A stretch of 47,152 bases of DNA from Atopobium sp. BS2. Lineage in GTDB: Bacteria > Actinomycetota > Coriobacteriia > Coriobacteriales > Atopobiaceae. The stretch's first letter is position 1; the number at the start of each line of letters is the position of its first letter. The notes beneath the pieces were generated by a model, which searched no databases, was not told where the DNA came from, and worked only from the letters and a program-made list of their open reading frames with translations. The translations under genes were made by a program, and so were the position numbers. Positions 1 through 8,176 of this stretch are shown here, piece by piece. Location: positions 1 through 47,152 of the forward strand of contig NZ_JDFG01000020.1 in NCBI RefSeq assembly GCF_000565075.1, in the 5' to 3' direction.

Positions 1-1093
1 AATTCTCAAAGCAAGTGCAACGTTTGGTGATGGTAGACTTCCCAAGGGCACTTCCAACCCAGACGCTTACGTGGCCTCAGATTGAGCTCATTATATACTG
101 CCTCAATCTCTCTATCGCTAATCGATGAGAGGTCTGTACCTTTTGGAAAATACTCTCTGATGAGACCGTTGGTATTTTCATTGGTACCTCTTTGCCAGGG
201 ATGATGTGGAAGACAGAAGTAGATACTTACTCCAATAGCTTCTTGAAGTTCTGCTGCTCGAGCAAACTCAGATCCACGATCAAGCGTTATGGTTTTTACT
301 ACCTCACCTCTCAAAGCTTGCTGTATAGCTACATTGACATCAGCACTAGACCCTGATGCAGCTTTGCCACCAACAAGGTAGCCGCTCATACGGTCAACTT
401 GTGTGACCAGGCGTGGCCCTTTGGCCTTACCGATGACGGTATCACCTTCCCAGTCTCCAATGCGTTGGCGATCTGCAACCTCTTTTGGTCTTTCGACAAG
501 TTCATGAGTTATCCGTATTTTTCCTCTGCGCTCTATGAGGTGTTTTGTATGCCGTCGTTTACCTCGGTGTCTAAGTCTCTACGTACAGACTGTACACCTG
601 GAAGTTCACAGTCTAGTTTTCCGAGTGTATGGCTCTATATATAGTGCTACAGCTGACAGGAGCGTAGGAAAGTTCTAAGTGTAGTCTGCCTGCAATCTGC
701 TCAGGTGAGAAGTGGCGACTACAGATAAGAAAGACAATACGTGCACGAAGGCTTGGATCATCGAGTAGGGTGCGTTTCTTGCAAGCCTGGCGTCGAACAT
801 CGGTCTTTCTCTGAGCAGTCGAAGCCCTATAGCACAGATGCGCCACTCCAATGATTGTCCAACCGTTTCTTTTAATCTCTCGTGAAATACTTGATTTGTT
901 TCGACCGAGCTTACGAGCAATCTGGCTTATACTTTCATGATTTTTCCACCAGACCATAATGTCTTCGCGCTCTTCAATGCTAAGATGGCTATAGTGACCC
1001 ATGGAAATCCTTTCAATGATCGTTGTCGTAAGCGCCATTGTAGACCCATGGGTCACTACCTTGTCTTTTGTTGTTGCACTTGCAATGAGAATT
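1..1093 (-). mobile_element. IS30-family insertion sequence, left end cut by window edge
   Basis: The element is bounded by near-identical inverted ends. Bases 1-21 and the reverse complement of 1073-1093 match at 19 of 21 positions, and both share the core GCAAGTGCAAC. Between them lies one transposase gene on the minus strand, with the IS30 N-terminal helix-turn-helix and a C-terminal DDE integrase-type domain. The left end may extend slightly beyond the window, so any target duplication cannot be judged. The transposase is frameshifted, so the copy is probably immobile by itself. Confidence 0.85.
6..1002 (-). pseudogene. IS30-family transposase, broken by two frameshifts
   Basis: The start is the ATG at 1002, which follows AAAGGA at good spacing and opens MGHYSHLSIEERE, the usual IS30 N-terminus. 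The helix-turn-helix (ISQIARKLGRNKSSISREIKRNG) is intact. The frame then stops at 613-615. Continuing one frame over gives GKLDCELPGVQSVRRD across about 620-580. A second shift near 580 is needed to reach RHRGKRRHTKHLIERRGKIR and the DDE domain (DWEGDTVIG, TLDRGSEFA, HPWQRGTNENTNGLIREYFPKG split by the frame change upstream). Each break is repaired by adding one base. The catalytic Asp, Asp and Glu (in NENTNG) all survive, so the decay is recent. Sequencing error at both sites is the alternative. Confidence 0.85.
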
Positions 1094-1147
1094 CAAGGGC
1101 CAAAACCACCTCTTCCCCACCCAAAGCGAAAATCCACCTGCATAAAA

Positions 1148-1183
1148 GTACCCGGCTATTCATTTTCATGAATAGCCGGGTAC
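1148..1183 (-). terminator. Rho-independent terminator after nadE
   Basis: A perfect 16-base stem (GTACCCGGCTATTCAT and its complement) closes a 4-base loop. Read on the minus strand it is followed by TTTTATG. It sits 60 bases past the nadE stop and just outside the insertion sequence. Confidence 0.85.
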
Positions 1184-1243
1184 TGAACGCCTGAGAAATA
1201 CGCCCTACCACGCTACGATCTGCCGCGCTACGATCTGCCGCGC

Positions 1244-3277
1244 TTACGCCTCCAAACTCTCCAGTTCAGAGAGCCAAAGCGAGCTCGAGGCGTCGGACGG
1301 CATGCGCAGGTCGCCACGCGGAGACAACGAAACCGAACCAACCTTTGGTCCGTCGGGCATCGCCGAGCGCTTAAACTGCTGCGAGAAGAAGCGGCGATAG
1401 AACACCTTTAGCCAGTGCACGATAGTCTCGTGGTCGTAAATCTCCTGGTCAGTACCTGTGCCAAATGCGCACTCGGCAAGACGCAGAACCTTGAGCGGGC
1501 CACTTCCGTGACGAAGCACGTGGAATAAGAAGAAATCGTGCAACTCGTATGGGCCAACCAGGTCCTCCGTCTTCTGCTCAATGGAACCGTCTGCCGCGGA
1601 TGGCAGCAGCTCAGGAGAAACCGGTGTGTCCAGGACGTCGCGCAAAACGTGAGCAATTTCGTCCTCGCCCTGCTCCTCATAAGCGTCGGCGCAGTAATCG
1701 ACAAGGTACCTGACCAGCGTCTTTGGTACCGAAGCATTTACGCCGTACATGGACATCTGGTCACCGTTATACGTTGCCCAACCGAGCGCCAGCTCGGAAA
1801 GGTCGCCCGTACCAATGACCATACCGCCCACCTGGTTGGCAACGTCCATCAGAATCTGCGTGCGCTCGCGAGCCTGGGCGTTTTCGTACACAACGTCGTG
1901 AACATCCTGGTTGTGGCCGATGTCGGCAAAGTGCTGCAGCACAGAATCCACAATGGAAATCTCGCGCAGGTCGGCGCCAAGCGACTGCACCAGCTCAATA
2001 GCGTTGGTGTACGTGCGGTCCGTGGTGCCAAATCCCGGCATCGTCACAGCTACAATGCCCGAGCGGTCGTATCCCAGCTGGTCAAACGCTCGCACCGTGA
2101 CGAGAAGAGCCAGCGTAGAGTCAAGTCCTCCCGAAATGCCAATAACCGCATGGTCAGAGCCGGTATGCGCCAGTCTTGAAGCCAAACCGTGAGCCTGAAT
2201 CGACAGAATCTCCTCGCAGCGTGTTGCGCGAGCGTCATCCATCGCGGGCACAAACGGATGTGGGTCAACGTACCTGGTCAGGGGCGTGCGGATTGCAAGC
2301 TCGACGCCCTCGCCCTCGCTGTCGTGGCCGTGACCTGCGGCGGCGTGCTCGTTGCCACCCTCGCCGTCAAACTCCAGCGAGAAATACGTGGTCAGGTGCT
2401 TGTAATCCTCCGGCGTCGGAGCAACCTCAAACGTCGACGTGCGCCTGCGGTCAGCCGCCAGCGATAGCACGTCAATCTCGGACACGGCAATACCCTCGCC
2501 AAACACGCCAGAGTCAGCGAGCACACGGCCATTCTCGACAACAAGATCATGGCCCGAGAAAACCAAATCGGTCGTAGACTCGCCCTCACCAGCACTTGCG
2601 TAAACGTAGCCGCAGATCAGATGCGCGCTCTGTTGCGCAACCAGCTGACGACGGTACGCGGACTTGCCGGCCAGCGCGGGCGACGCGGACAAGTTGCAGA
2701 TCAGCGTGGCGCCGGCGACGGCGTGCGCGTTTGACGGCGGCATGGGCACCCAGAGGTCCTCGCAGATCTCCGCGCCCACGACCAGCTCAGGGATGGTGTC
2801 GCACGCGAACAGCTGGTTGGTACCAAACGGAACCTCGCCCAGCAGGCCAAAGTCCACGCTGGTGACCGTCTTGGGGCCAGAAACAAAGTGTCGGCCCTCG
2901 TAAAACTCGTTGTACATGGGCACGTAGCGCTTGGGCACCAGGCCCAAAAGCTCTCCCCTAAAGAGAACAGCGGCGCAGTTGTAGAGCTTGCCAGCTACGC
3001 GAACAGGCAGGCCTAGCAGCAGCAACGCGTCGACGTCGGCCGTGCGGGCAGCAATGGAAACCAAGCCGCGCTCGGCAGCGTCCAGGAGCGCATCCTGCCA
3101 GAACAGGTCCTCGCAGGTGTAGCCCGTGATGCAGAGCTCGGGCAGTACGACCACCTTGGCACCGCAATTACCTGCGGCTTCTTCGATGGCCGCCAGGCAG
3201 CTCTCCACGTTAAATGCCACGTCGGCCACGCGGACGCGCGGCGTGATACTTGCAACTTTGATGAATCCGTCTTGCAC
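1244..3277 (-). CDS. nadE: Glutamine-dependent NAD+ synthetase
   Basis: This enzyme amidates nicotinic acid adenine dinucleotide to NAD+ using ATP and ammonia released from glutamine. The N-terminal nitrilase-type glutaminase domain shows the Glu (PELCITGY, about residue 47), Lys (VPKRYVPMYNE, about 115) and Cys (ICEDLW, about 170) triad. The C-terminal synthetase shows the SGGLDS ATP loop at about 380. I chose the GTG at 3277 because AAGGAGG lies just upstream. A more upstream ATG at 3319 would overlap tsaD by 32 bases and has no such site. The Shine-Dalgarno sequence overlaps the tsaD stop, so translation is probably coupled. The 677 residues fit the long bacterial class. A Gly/His/Glu-rich stretch at about 302-326, between the domains, looks like an insertion. 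Confidence 0.95.
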   Translation of the reverse strand: MQDGFIKVASITPRVRVADVAFNVESCLAAIEEAAGNCGAKVVVLPELCITGYTCEDLFWQDALLDAAERGLVSIAARTADVDALLLLGLPVRVAGKLYNCAAVLFRGELLGLVPKRYVPMYNEFYEGRHFVSGPKTVTSVDFGLLGEVPFGTNQLFACDTIPELVVGAEICEDLWVPMPPSNAHAVAGATLICNLSASPALAGKSAYRRQLVAQQSAHLICGYVYASAGEGESTTDLVFSGHDLVVENGRVLADSGVFGEGIAVSEIDVLSLAADRRRTSTFEVAPTPEDYKHLTTYFSLEFDGEGGNEHAAAGHGHDSEGEGVELAIRTPLTRYVDPHPFVPAMDDARATRCEEILSIQAHGLASRLAHTGSDHAVIGISGGLDSTLALLVTVRAFDQLGYDRSGIVAVTMPGFGTTDRTYTNAIELVQSLGADLREISIVDSVLQHFADIGHNQDVHDVVYENAQARERTQILMDVANQVGGMVIGTGDLSELALGWATYNGDQMSMYGVNASVPKTLVRYLVDYCADAYEEQGEDEIAHVLRDVLDTPVSPELLPSAADGSIEQKTEDLVGPYELHDFFLFHVLRHGSGPLKVLRLAECAFGTGTDQEIYDHETIVHWLKVFYRRFFSQQFKRSAMPDGPKVGSVSLSPRGDLRMPSDASSSLWLSELESLEA

Positions 3278-3287
3278 AATAGCCTCC

Positions 3288-5759
3288 TTACATGCCGCTT
3301 GGGACAACGGGCGCCGCATCCGACGACCACGATCCCAGCTGCGCGTTGGGGTTTGCGTCCAAGGTCAATGGCGAGAAACCCTGCGTACGGTAGCTACGAA
3401 GCGCGCCGACGGCAATCATTGCGGCGTTGTCGCCGCAAACCGACATCGGAGGCACCGTTACTCGAACGCCCATACGACCAAAGGTTTCCTTATATGCAGC
3501 TCTAAGTGCGGGGTTTGCAGCTACGCCGCCACCCACGCAGAAATCGGAGACGCCCGTCTCCTCAACAGCAGTTTTAGCCTTTGCAACCTGCACGTCAATA
3601 ACAGCCTGCTCAAACGAAGCAGCCAAATCGGGCAGATTGATTGCTCTACCTGCGCGATTCTCGCCCTCAATGTAGGTAATAACGGCTGTCTTCAGGCCAG
3701 AAAGGCTGAAGGAATAGTCGCCGCTGTGCATCATCGCGCGCGGGAAGTGGATGGCCTTAGGATTGCCCTGAGCTGCAAGTTTGCTGATTACGGGGCCACC
3801 TGGATAGCCGAGGCCAAGCGCCTTGGCAACCTTATCAAATGCCTCACCCACAGCGTCATCAATGGTGGAGCCCAGGACCACGTAATCTCCCCAGGCACGC
3901 ACGTGTACCAGCATAGTATTGCCGCCCGAGACCAGGCTGGCCACAAACGGCGGCTCTAAGTCCGGCGTCTCAAACAGGTTGGCCAGCAGGTGGCCTTCCA
4001 GGTGATGAACGGGAATAAGCGGCAAGTCAGTGGCCACGCAGAAGCCCTTGGCAAACGCCACGCCTACAACAAGCGCGCCGACAAGGCCTGGACCTGCAGT
4101 AACACCAACGGCGGCCAGGTCAGACGGCACCAGCGTGTCGCAACCAAAGTGCGCGCCCGCGCGGGCCATGGTCTCTTCGAAGAGACCCACGATAGCCTCG
4201 GTATGCTTGCGAGAAGCAATCTCGGGCACGACGCCACCAAAGCGGGCATGGAAGTCAATTTGCGTTGCAACGACGTTTGCGCAGACCACGCCGTGTGAAT
4301 CCATAATGCACATGGCAGTTTCGTCGCACGAGGACTCAAGGCTGAGAATCAAATCCCCTGCCTCGCGCAGTGCCGCAAGCGTCTCTTCAGAGCGCTCACC
4401 TGCAACAATAGGCCACGGACGCACTGATGCGTGAGGTTCAGGGTTTCTCGCCTCAAAGCCAGCACCAACCGCCAAAGGCAGCTGCGCCGTCATCAAAAGC
4501 GCCGCGCAATCTGGACCGTAATATCCCGGGCGACGACCAACTTCAGCAAATCCCAGCTTGCTATAGGCGCCCTGAGCTGGAGCGTTATCCTCCTCCACCT
4601 CAAGGGTAATCGCAGACGCACCAAGCATCTGAGCGTCGTACGCCACGCGTTCTACCAGCTTGGATGCGATTCCCTGGCGGCGACGCTCGGGCGCAACCAC
4701 CACTTCTTCCACCTCAAACTCGGCTCCTGCCAGGCGACCGCCCGCAAAGCCAATAACCGTTCCGCGGTCGTGAGCCAGCCACCAGCTACGCCCAACGCCC
4801 GAAAGCTCGTCGTAGAACGTCTGCTTTGACCAGGCCGAATGCGCAGCGTCAGCATACGTTGCCGCCTCAAGCTCCGCCACCTGGTCCAGATCGTTCATCG
4901 TCATCGGACGAAGCTGCAGGTGAATATCGGCCAGCGCATCATCCACGCCGGTCAGAGCCACCGTTGTCGGCTCCTTCAAGCCCAAACGTTTGCGCTCCGA
5001 CTCCTCCGCGTCCGAAAGTCGCGTGTAAATGGGCAGCACCAGCGCCGGATCGCCCGCACCTGCCTGCTGATACTCGGGCATGCACACCGCGCGTACCAGG
5101 CCTTCTCCTGTTGGAAACCACGTTGCTTCATCGGTGTATGTCGAGAAACCCGCGCGCTCAAAACGCTCACGGTACTTCAATAAGCCATTGCCTGTGAGCG
5201 TGAGCTGGTCCTTATCAGTCCTGCTCGACCACTCCTCCACACAAGCGTCTGCCTTGAGGACGGTCTCCACCGGGAAGGTTCTATGTACTCCAGCATTATC
5301 CAGCTGGTAGATGCCCGGATAGACCTCGCCGCGCATAGCGTCTGCAACAACGCCAACGGTGCCGCGCACGCCCGCCTTCCACGCGCTGAACGCCATGGCG
5401 TCAAGCGCACTTGCGCCGTAAAGCGGCAGGCCAGAGCCGCATGCAATGCCCTTTGCAGTTGCCACGCCAATGCGAACGCCCGTGAACGAGCCAGGTCCTC
5501 TACCTGCGATTACAGCGTCAACGTCGGCCATGGTCAGACCAGCGGCGTCAAGCGCCTCCTGGACTGAACCCACAAGCTCCACGTTTGCCTGGCGACGGCA
5601 CAGGTGATCCGTTGACGCCAGTACTTCAACGTCAAACCCGCCGTCTGCGGCTGCCGCAGCGGCATCGCGCCTGGTCAGACGTGCGACCGTACACGCCAGC
5701 ATGTCTGTAGACGTATCAACCGCAAGCACCACGTTTGTTTCATTTTTTATAGCAAGCAT
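3288..5759 (-). CDS. TsaB-RimI-TsaD fusion protein (tRNA t6A synthesis and GNAT acetyltransferase)
   Basis: Three proteins are joined in one 823-residue chain. Residues about 1-225 are TsaB (VVLAVDTSTDMLA, GRGPGSFTGVRIG). About 281-436 is a RimI-type N-acetyltransferase (VVVAPERRRQGIASKLVE). About 470-823 is TsaD (LSLESSCDET, the metal-binding HHLEGH, VSGGNTML). TsaB and TsaD make threonylcarbamoyl-adenosine at A37 of ANN-decoding tRNAs, and RimI acetylates the ribosomal protein S18 N-terminus. The start is the ATG at 5759; the longer reading frame to 5834 has no support. The leader carries a small GGCGT/ACGCC hairpin at 5774-5787 and only a weak ribosome site. The gene leads directly into nadE. 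Gene symbols of the parts would be tsaB, rimI and tsaD. Confidence 0.95.
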   Translation of the reverse strand: MLAIKNETNVVLAVDTSTDMLACTVARLTRRDAAAAAADGGFDVEVLASTDHLCRRQANVELVGSVQEALDAAGLTMADVDAVIAGRGPGSFTGVRIGVATAKGIACGSGLPLYGASALDAMAFSAWKAGVRGTVGVVADAMRGEVYPGIYQLDNAGVHRTFPVETVLKADACVEEWSSRTDKDQLTLTGNGLLKYRERFERAGFSTYTDEATWFPTGEGLVRAVCMPEYQQAGAGDPALVLPIYTRLSDAEESERKRLGLKEPTTVALTGVDDALADIHLQLRPMTMNDLDQVAELEAATYADAAHSAWSKQTFYDELSGVGRSWWLAHDRGTVIGFAGGRLAGAEFEVEEVVVAPERRRQGIASKLVERVAYDAQMLGASAITLEVEEDNAPAQGAYSKLGFAEVGRRPGYYGPDCAALLMTAQLPLAVGAGFEARNPEPHASVRPWPIVAGERSEETLAALREAGDLILSLESSCDETAMCIMDSHGVVCANVVATQIDFHARFGGVVPEIASRKHTEAIVGLFEETMARAGAHFGCDTLVPSDLAAVGVTAGPGLVGALVVGVAFAKGFCVATDLPLIPVHHLEGHLLANLFETPDLEPPFVASLVSGGNTMLVHVRAWGDYVVLGSTIDDAVGEAFDKVAKALGLGYPGGPVISKLAAQGNPKAIHFPRAMMHSGDYSFSLSGLKTAVITYIEGENRAGRAINLPDLAASFEQAVIDVQVAKAKTAVEETGVSDFCVGGGVAANPALRAAYKETFGRMGVRVTVPPMSVCGDNAAMIAVGALRSYRTQGFSPLTLDANPNAQLGSWSSDAAPVVPSGM

Positions 5760-6033
5760 AAACACTCTTCTCGGCGTAAAAACGCCTTGTATCACGCCAA
5801 CATTTCTTCTTGTAACTCTATAACTATACGCCAAGCCACGCCCGCAAACAGCGCGAGTCCCAACCCCGCAAAACTTTTACGCAGCGACTTATCTACCGGC
5901 GCGTTTATACGTCGCAACTTAATCAAACCTTGGCTAGCGAGAAACGCTCTGATGCCTACACCATATACACAAACCTGCATAAATAGCTTGGAAAGATTGC
6001 TACAGAGAATTTACAGTTTCAGCCCTATTACTC

Positions 6034-6061
6034 TAGACAATCTTGCTATTTAGTTTATAGT
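6034..6061 (+). promoter_or_regulatory. Likely sigma-70 type promoter for the small RNA / abi unit
   Basis: TAGACA at 6034-6039 and TATAGT at 6056-6061 each match five of six consensus positions and are 16 bases apart. The predicted start is near 6067, just before the hairpin at 6074-6115. The rest of the 5760-6033 gap between the divergent tsa and abi units shows nothing I can assign. Confidence 0.55.
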
Positions 6062-6065
6062 TAAT

Positions 6066-6120
6066 TCATCAGCGCCCACCCAAGGCTACGCAATGCGTCC
6101 TGAAATGCGGTGGGCCTTTT
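6066..6120 (+). ncRNA. Candidate structured RNA upstream of the Abi gene (abiF-RNA-like)
   Basis: GCCCACC at 6074-6080 pairs with GGTGGGC at 6109-6115 and is followed by CTTTT, a terminator-like end. A second complementary pair, ACGCA/TGCGT, lies inside at 6088-6098. A good promoter lies right before it and the abi start codon 19 bases after it. A conserved RNA called the abiF motif is known upstream of genes of this protein family. I cannot align this copy to that model, so the identity is inferred from position and shape. It could equally be a simple attenuator. Confidence 0.45.
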
Positions 6121-6138
6121 CATAGCATTGGGATTCAC

Positions 6139-7023
6139 ATGGAAAATAAACCTTTTAAAAGCATCGATGAGATGTGTTGTTTATTAATTCAAGACCGTGG
6201 ACTTATCTGCCCAGATGATAATGAACTGAGGAAATTTTTAAGTAGGACAAATTACTATCGTTTCTCTGGATATGCTCGTGATTTTCAAGAAGATCCGGAG
6301 AAAGGTAAGAACTCGTTTGTCGGCAATACTTCTTTTCAAGATATTAATAAACTTATTAACCTAGATGCTAAATTACGAATTCTGCTGACAGAGCAATTAA
6401 GTGTTATCGAAATCGCAATTAGAGCAAAGCTTGCTCACGAATTTGGTAATGAGTACGGTTCAAATGCTTACTATCTTGATTGCAAAGCCTATACGGATCA
6501 CAATTTTGCAAAAAAATTTATAATTCCGGGAATTTTTTCAGATCTTGATCATGACAAAAGCCGAATCATTCAGCATTATTCAAAAGAGAGTTTCAACACA
6601 CCATACGAAAAATATCATGATGTACCAATCTGGGTTGCTGTAGAGGTCCTCTCCTTTGGAAGAATTTCTAATATGATTAGCTATTCAGATAATATTGAAG
6701 TAACCAAAAGAGTAGCTAAATCTCTCGGTGTCCAATGGAAACCTTTTTCAAGTGTTGTTCATTCTTTACATGTACTAAGAAATTTGTGTGCACATCATCG
6801 TCAACTATGGAATAGACCCATGCGCATCCAATGCCCAGTTCAGAAAAAACTTCGCCCAAAAGACATTAGCTTTGACCCCAAGAGCGTTTACGCTCACATA
6901 CTAATGGCCAACTACTACAGAAAAGCCATCGATGGGGATACTTCGGTTGCCAGAAGAATACAAGAACTTCTCGATAAGAACGATGTTTTTACAGAAGGTA
7001 TTTATTTACCTCATCCAAAATAG
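6139..7023 (+). CDS. Abi_2 (AbiD/AbiF) family abortive-infection-like protein
   Basis: This 294-residue protein has the features of the Abi_2 family: an N-terminal helical part with NYYRFSGYARDFQ at about 36-48, and a C-terminal HEPN-type RNase motif R-x4-H in RNLCAHH at about 214-220. Members are linked to phage abortive infection and act on RNA inside the cell. The gene is AT-rich compared with its neighbours, points the opposite way from mcrBC and sits next to it, which suggests a laterally acquired defence patch. The start at 6139 follows a short terminator-like RNA, an arrangement like RNA-antitoxin/toxin units. Target and trigger cannot be read from the sequence. Confidence 0.85.
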   Translation: MENKPFKSIDEMCCLLIQDRGLICPDDNELRKFLSRTNYYRFSGYARDFQEDPEKGKNSFVGNTSFQDINKLINLDAKLRILLTEQLSVIEIAIRAKLAHEFGNEYGSNAYYLDCKAYTDHNFAKKFIIPGIFSDLDHDKSRIIQHYSKESFNTPYEKYHDVPIWVAVEVLSFGRISNMISYSDNIEVTKRVAKSLGVQWKPFSSVVHSLHVLRNLCAHHRQLWNRPMRIQCPVQKKLRPKDISFDPKSVYAHILMANYYRKAIDGDTSVARRIQELLDKNDVFTEGIYLPHPK

Positions 7024-7039
7024 CCACATCTAAAAAAGC

Positions 7040-8176
7040 CTATATACTTATATCAACATGACCGGTTCCGCTATAGCTTTTGCATAGTCCAGGGCCGGTC
7101 CTACTTTTTTCTATCCCAAACTGGTCTTCCACAATCCGGTCAAGCTGTGCCGAAATGCACGAGAACTCTTTGTTCAAATCAAGCGTCTGCACAGAAATCT
7201 TATTACCGCTTATGTGATACACGTCGTCAGGAGCCAGCAGCTCATTTGTTCGCGCGTACAAAAGCATGCCTGAAACCTTCCGGTCTGCACCTTTTACCTG
7301 GGCTTCTTTGTTCTTCACATACGTATATATCTGATACAAATTACCCGAATGCACCTTATGCGCACCAAAATTTTCCTGAAGCGAATGCTGATAATACTTC
7401 GCGTCAATAATTAAAATCTGATCCCCATACGAGAGCGTAATATCCGTCTGCATGTCCGGCAAAAGCCCAACGTATCCATCGTCCAAATCCCAAGGAATTT
7501 GCGATGCTCTAGCAGAAAAACCTTTCACATGCTGGGCAAACTCCTGCGCGTAATATTCCAGAATGAACTTCTCGTACAACCTATGCATTTTTTGCTCGTC
7601 AATAAAACTTGCCAGGTGATACTCGCCATCTTCAGTGGTCATAAGCATACCTTCAACAATCAACTGGCAAATTGAGAGTAGCAACTGATACGTGCGGTTA
7701 TTGCGCTGAAAACGAATATCCGCCCAGCGAACCTGTTTTAAATCAACCTCATCAATGTCCGAAAAGAAAAGCATTTCTCGCTTAAGAGCCACTTTATACT
7801 GCGACGTTACATCCTTCTGTTTGAGCAGCAACAGAGCCACGGACTTTAAAATCTGATTGAATAGGTTGTTTTGCGAAAGCTCATCAAAATCGCAGGTAAC
7901 TTGCGCGCGCTGAGCAAGACGGTTCCTAATGGTCCCCGGCATTTCAATTTTGCCTCGAACAACCGCTAGATCCTCCACACAATTTATGTACTCGCGATAC
8001 AAGCCCTGCTTGAGCTGCAAACCAATTCCCTTGGACAAGATGGCCGCAAACAGGTTATAAATCGAGTCAAACGTCTCCTTCTGCACGTCCTCATACACAG
8101 ATTCCCGCAGCGTAGTGAAGGCGTACGACAGCATATAGTAAATATTTTTTATGAAGATATGCCTATCTTCGGTCAT
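7040..8176 (-). CDS. mcrC: McrC-type subunit of a McrBC restriction system
   Basis: This 378-residue protein matches the McrC family, the nuclease subunit that cuts modified DNA when driven by McrB. The PD-(D/E)xK nuclease core is visible as LLPDMQTDITL at about 239-249 and ILIIDAKYY at about 252-260. Its start overlaps the mcrB stop by four bases, the usual coupled arrangement. It ends 17 bases from the convergent abi gene, with no clear terminator between them. The modification recognised cannot be predicted, because that depends on the variable N-terminus of McrB. Confidence 0.9.
   Translation of the reverse strand: MTEDRHIFIKNIYYMLSYAFTTLRESVYEDVQKETFDSIYNLFAAILSKGIGLQLKQGLYREYINCVEDLAVVRGKIEMPGTIRNRLAQRAQVTCDFDELSQNNLFNQILKSVALLLLKQKDVTSQYKVALKREMLFFSDIDEVDLKQVRWADIRFQRNNRTYQLLLSICQLIVEGMLMTTEDGEYHLASFIDEQKMHRLYEKFILEYYAQEFAQHVKGFSARASQIPWDLDDGYVGLLPDMQTDITLSYGDQILIIDAKYYQHSLQENFGAHKVHSGNLYQIYTYVKNKEAQVKGADRKVSGMLLYARTNELLAPDDVYHISGNKISVQTLDLNKEFSCISAQLDRIVEDQFGIEKSRTGPGLCKSYSGTGHVDISI

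Noticed and set aside
580-640. Programmed ribosomal frameshift in the IS30 transposase
   Set aside because: IS30 enzymes are normally a single frame, and two separate shifts in the same direction of loss are needed here. No typical slippery heptamer with a downstream structure is clear.
6060-6120. Plain terminator of the tsa operon
   Set aside because: The tsa gene runs away from this site on the other strand, and the T-run is on the plus strand towards abi, so it cannot end the tsa transcript.
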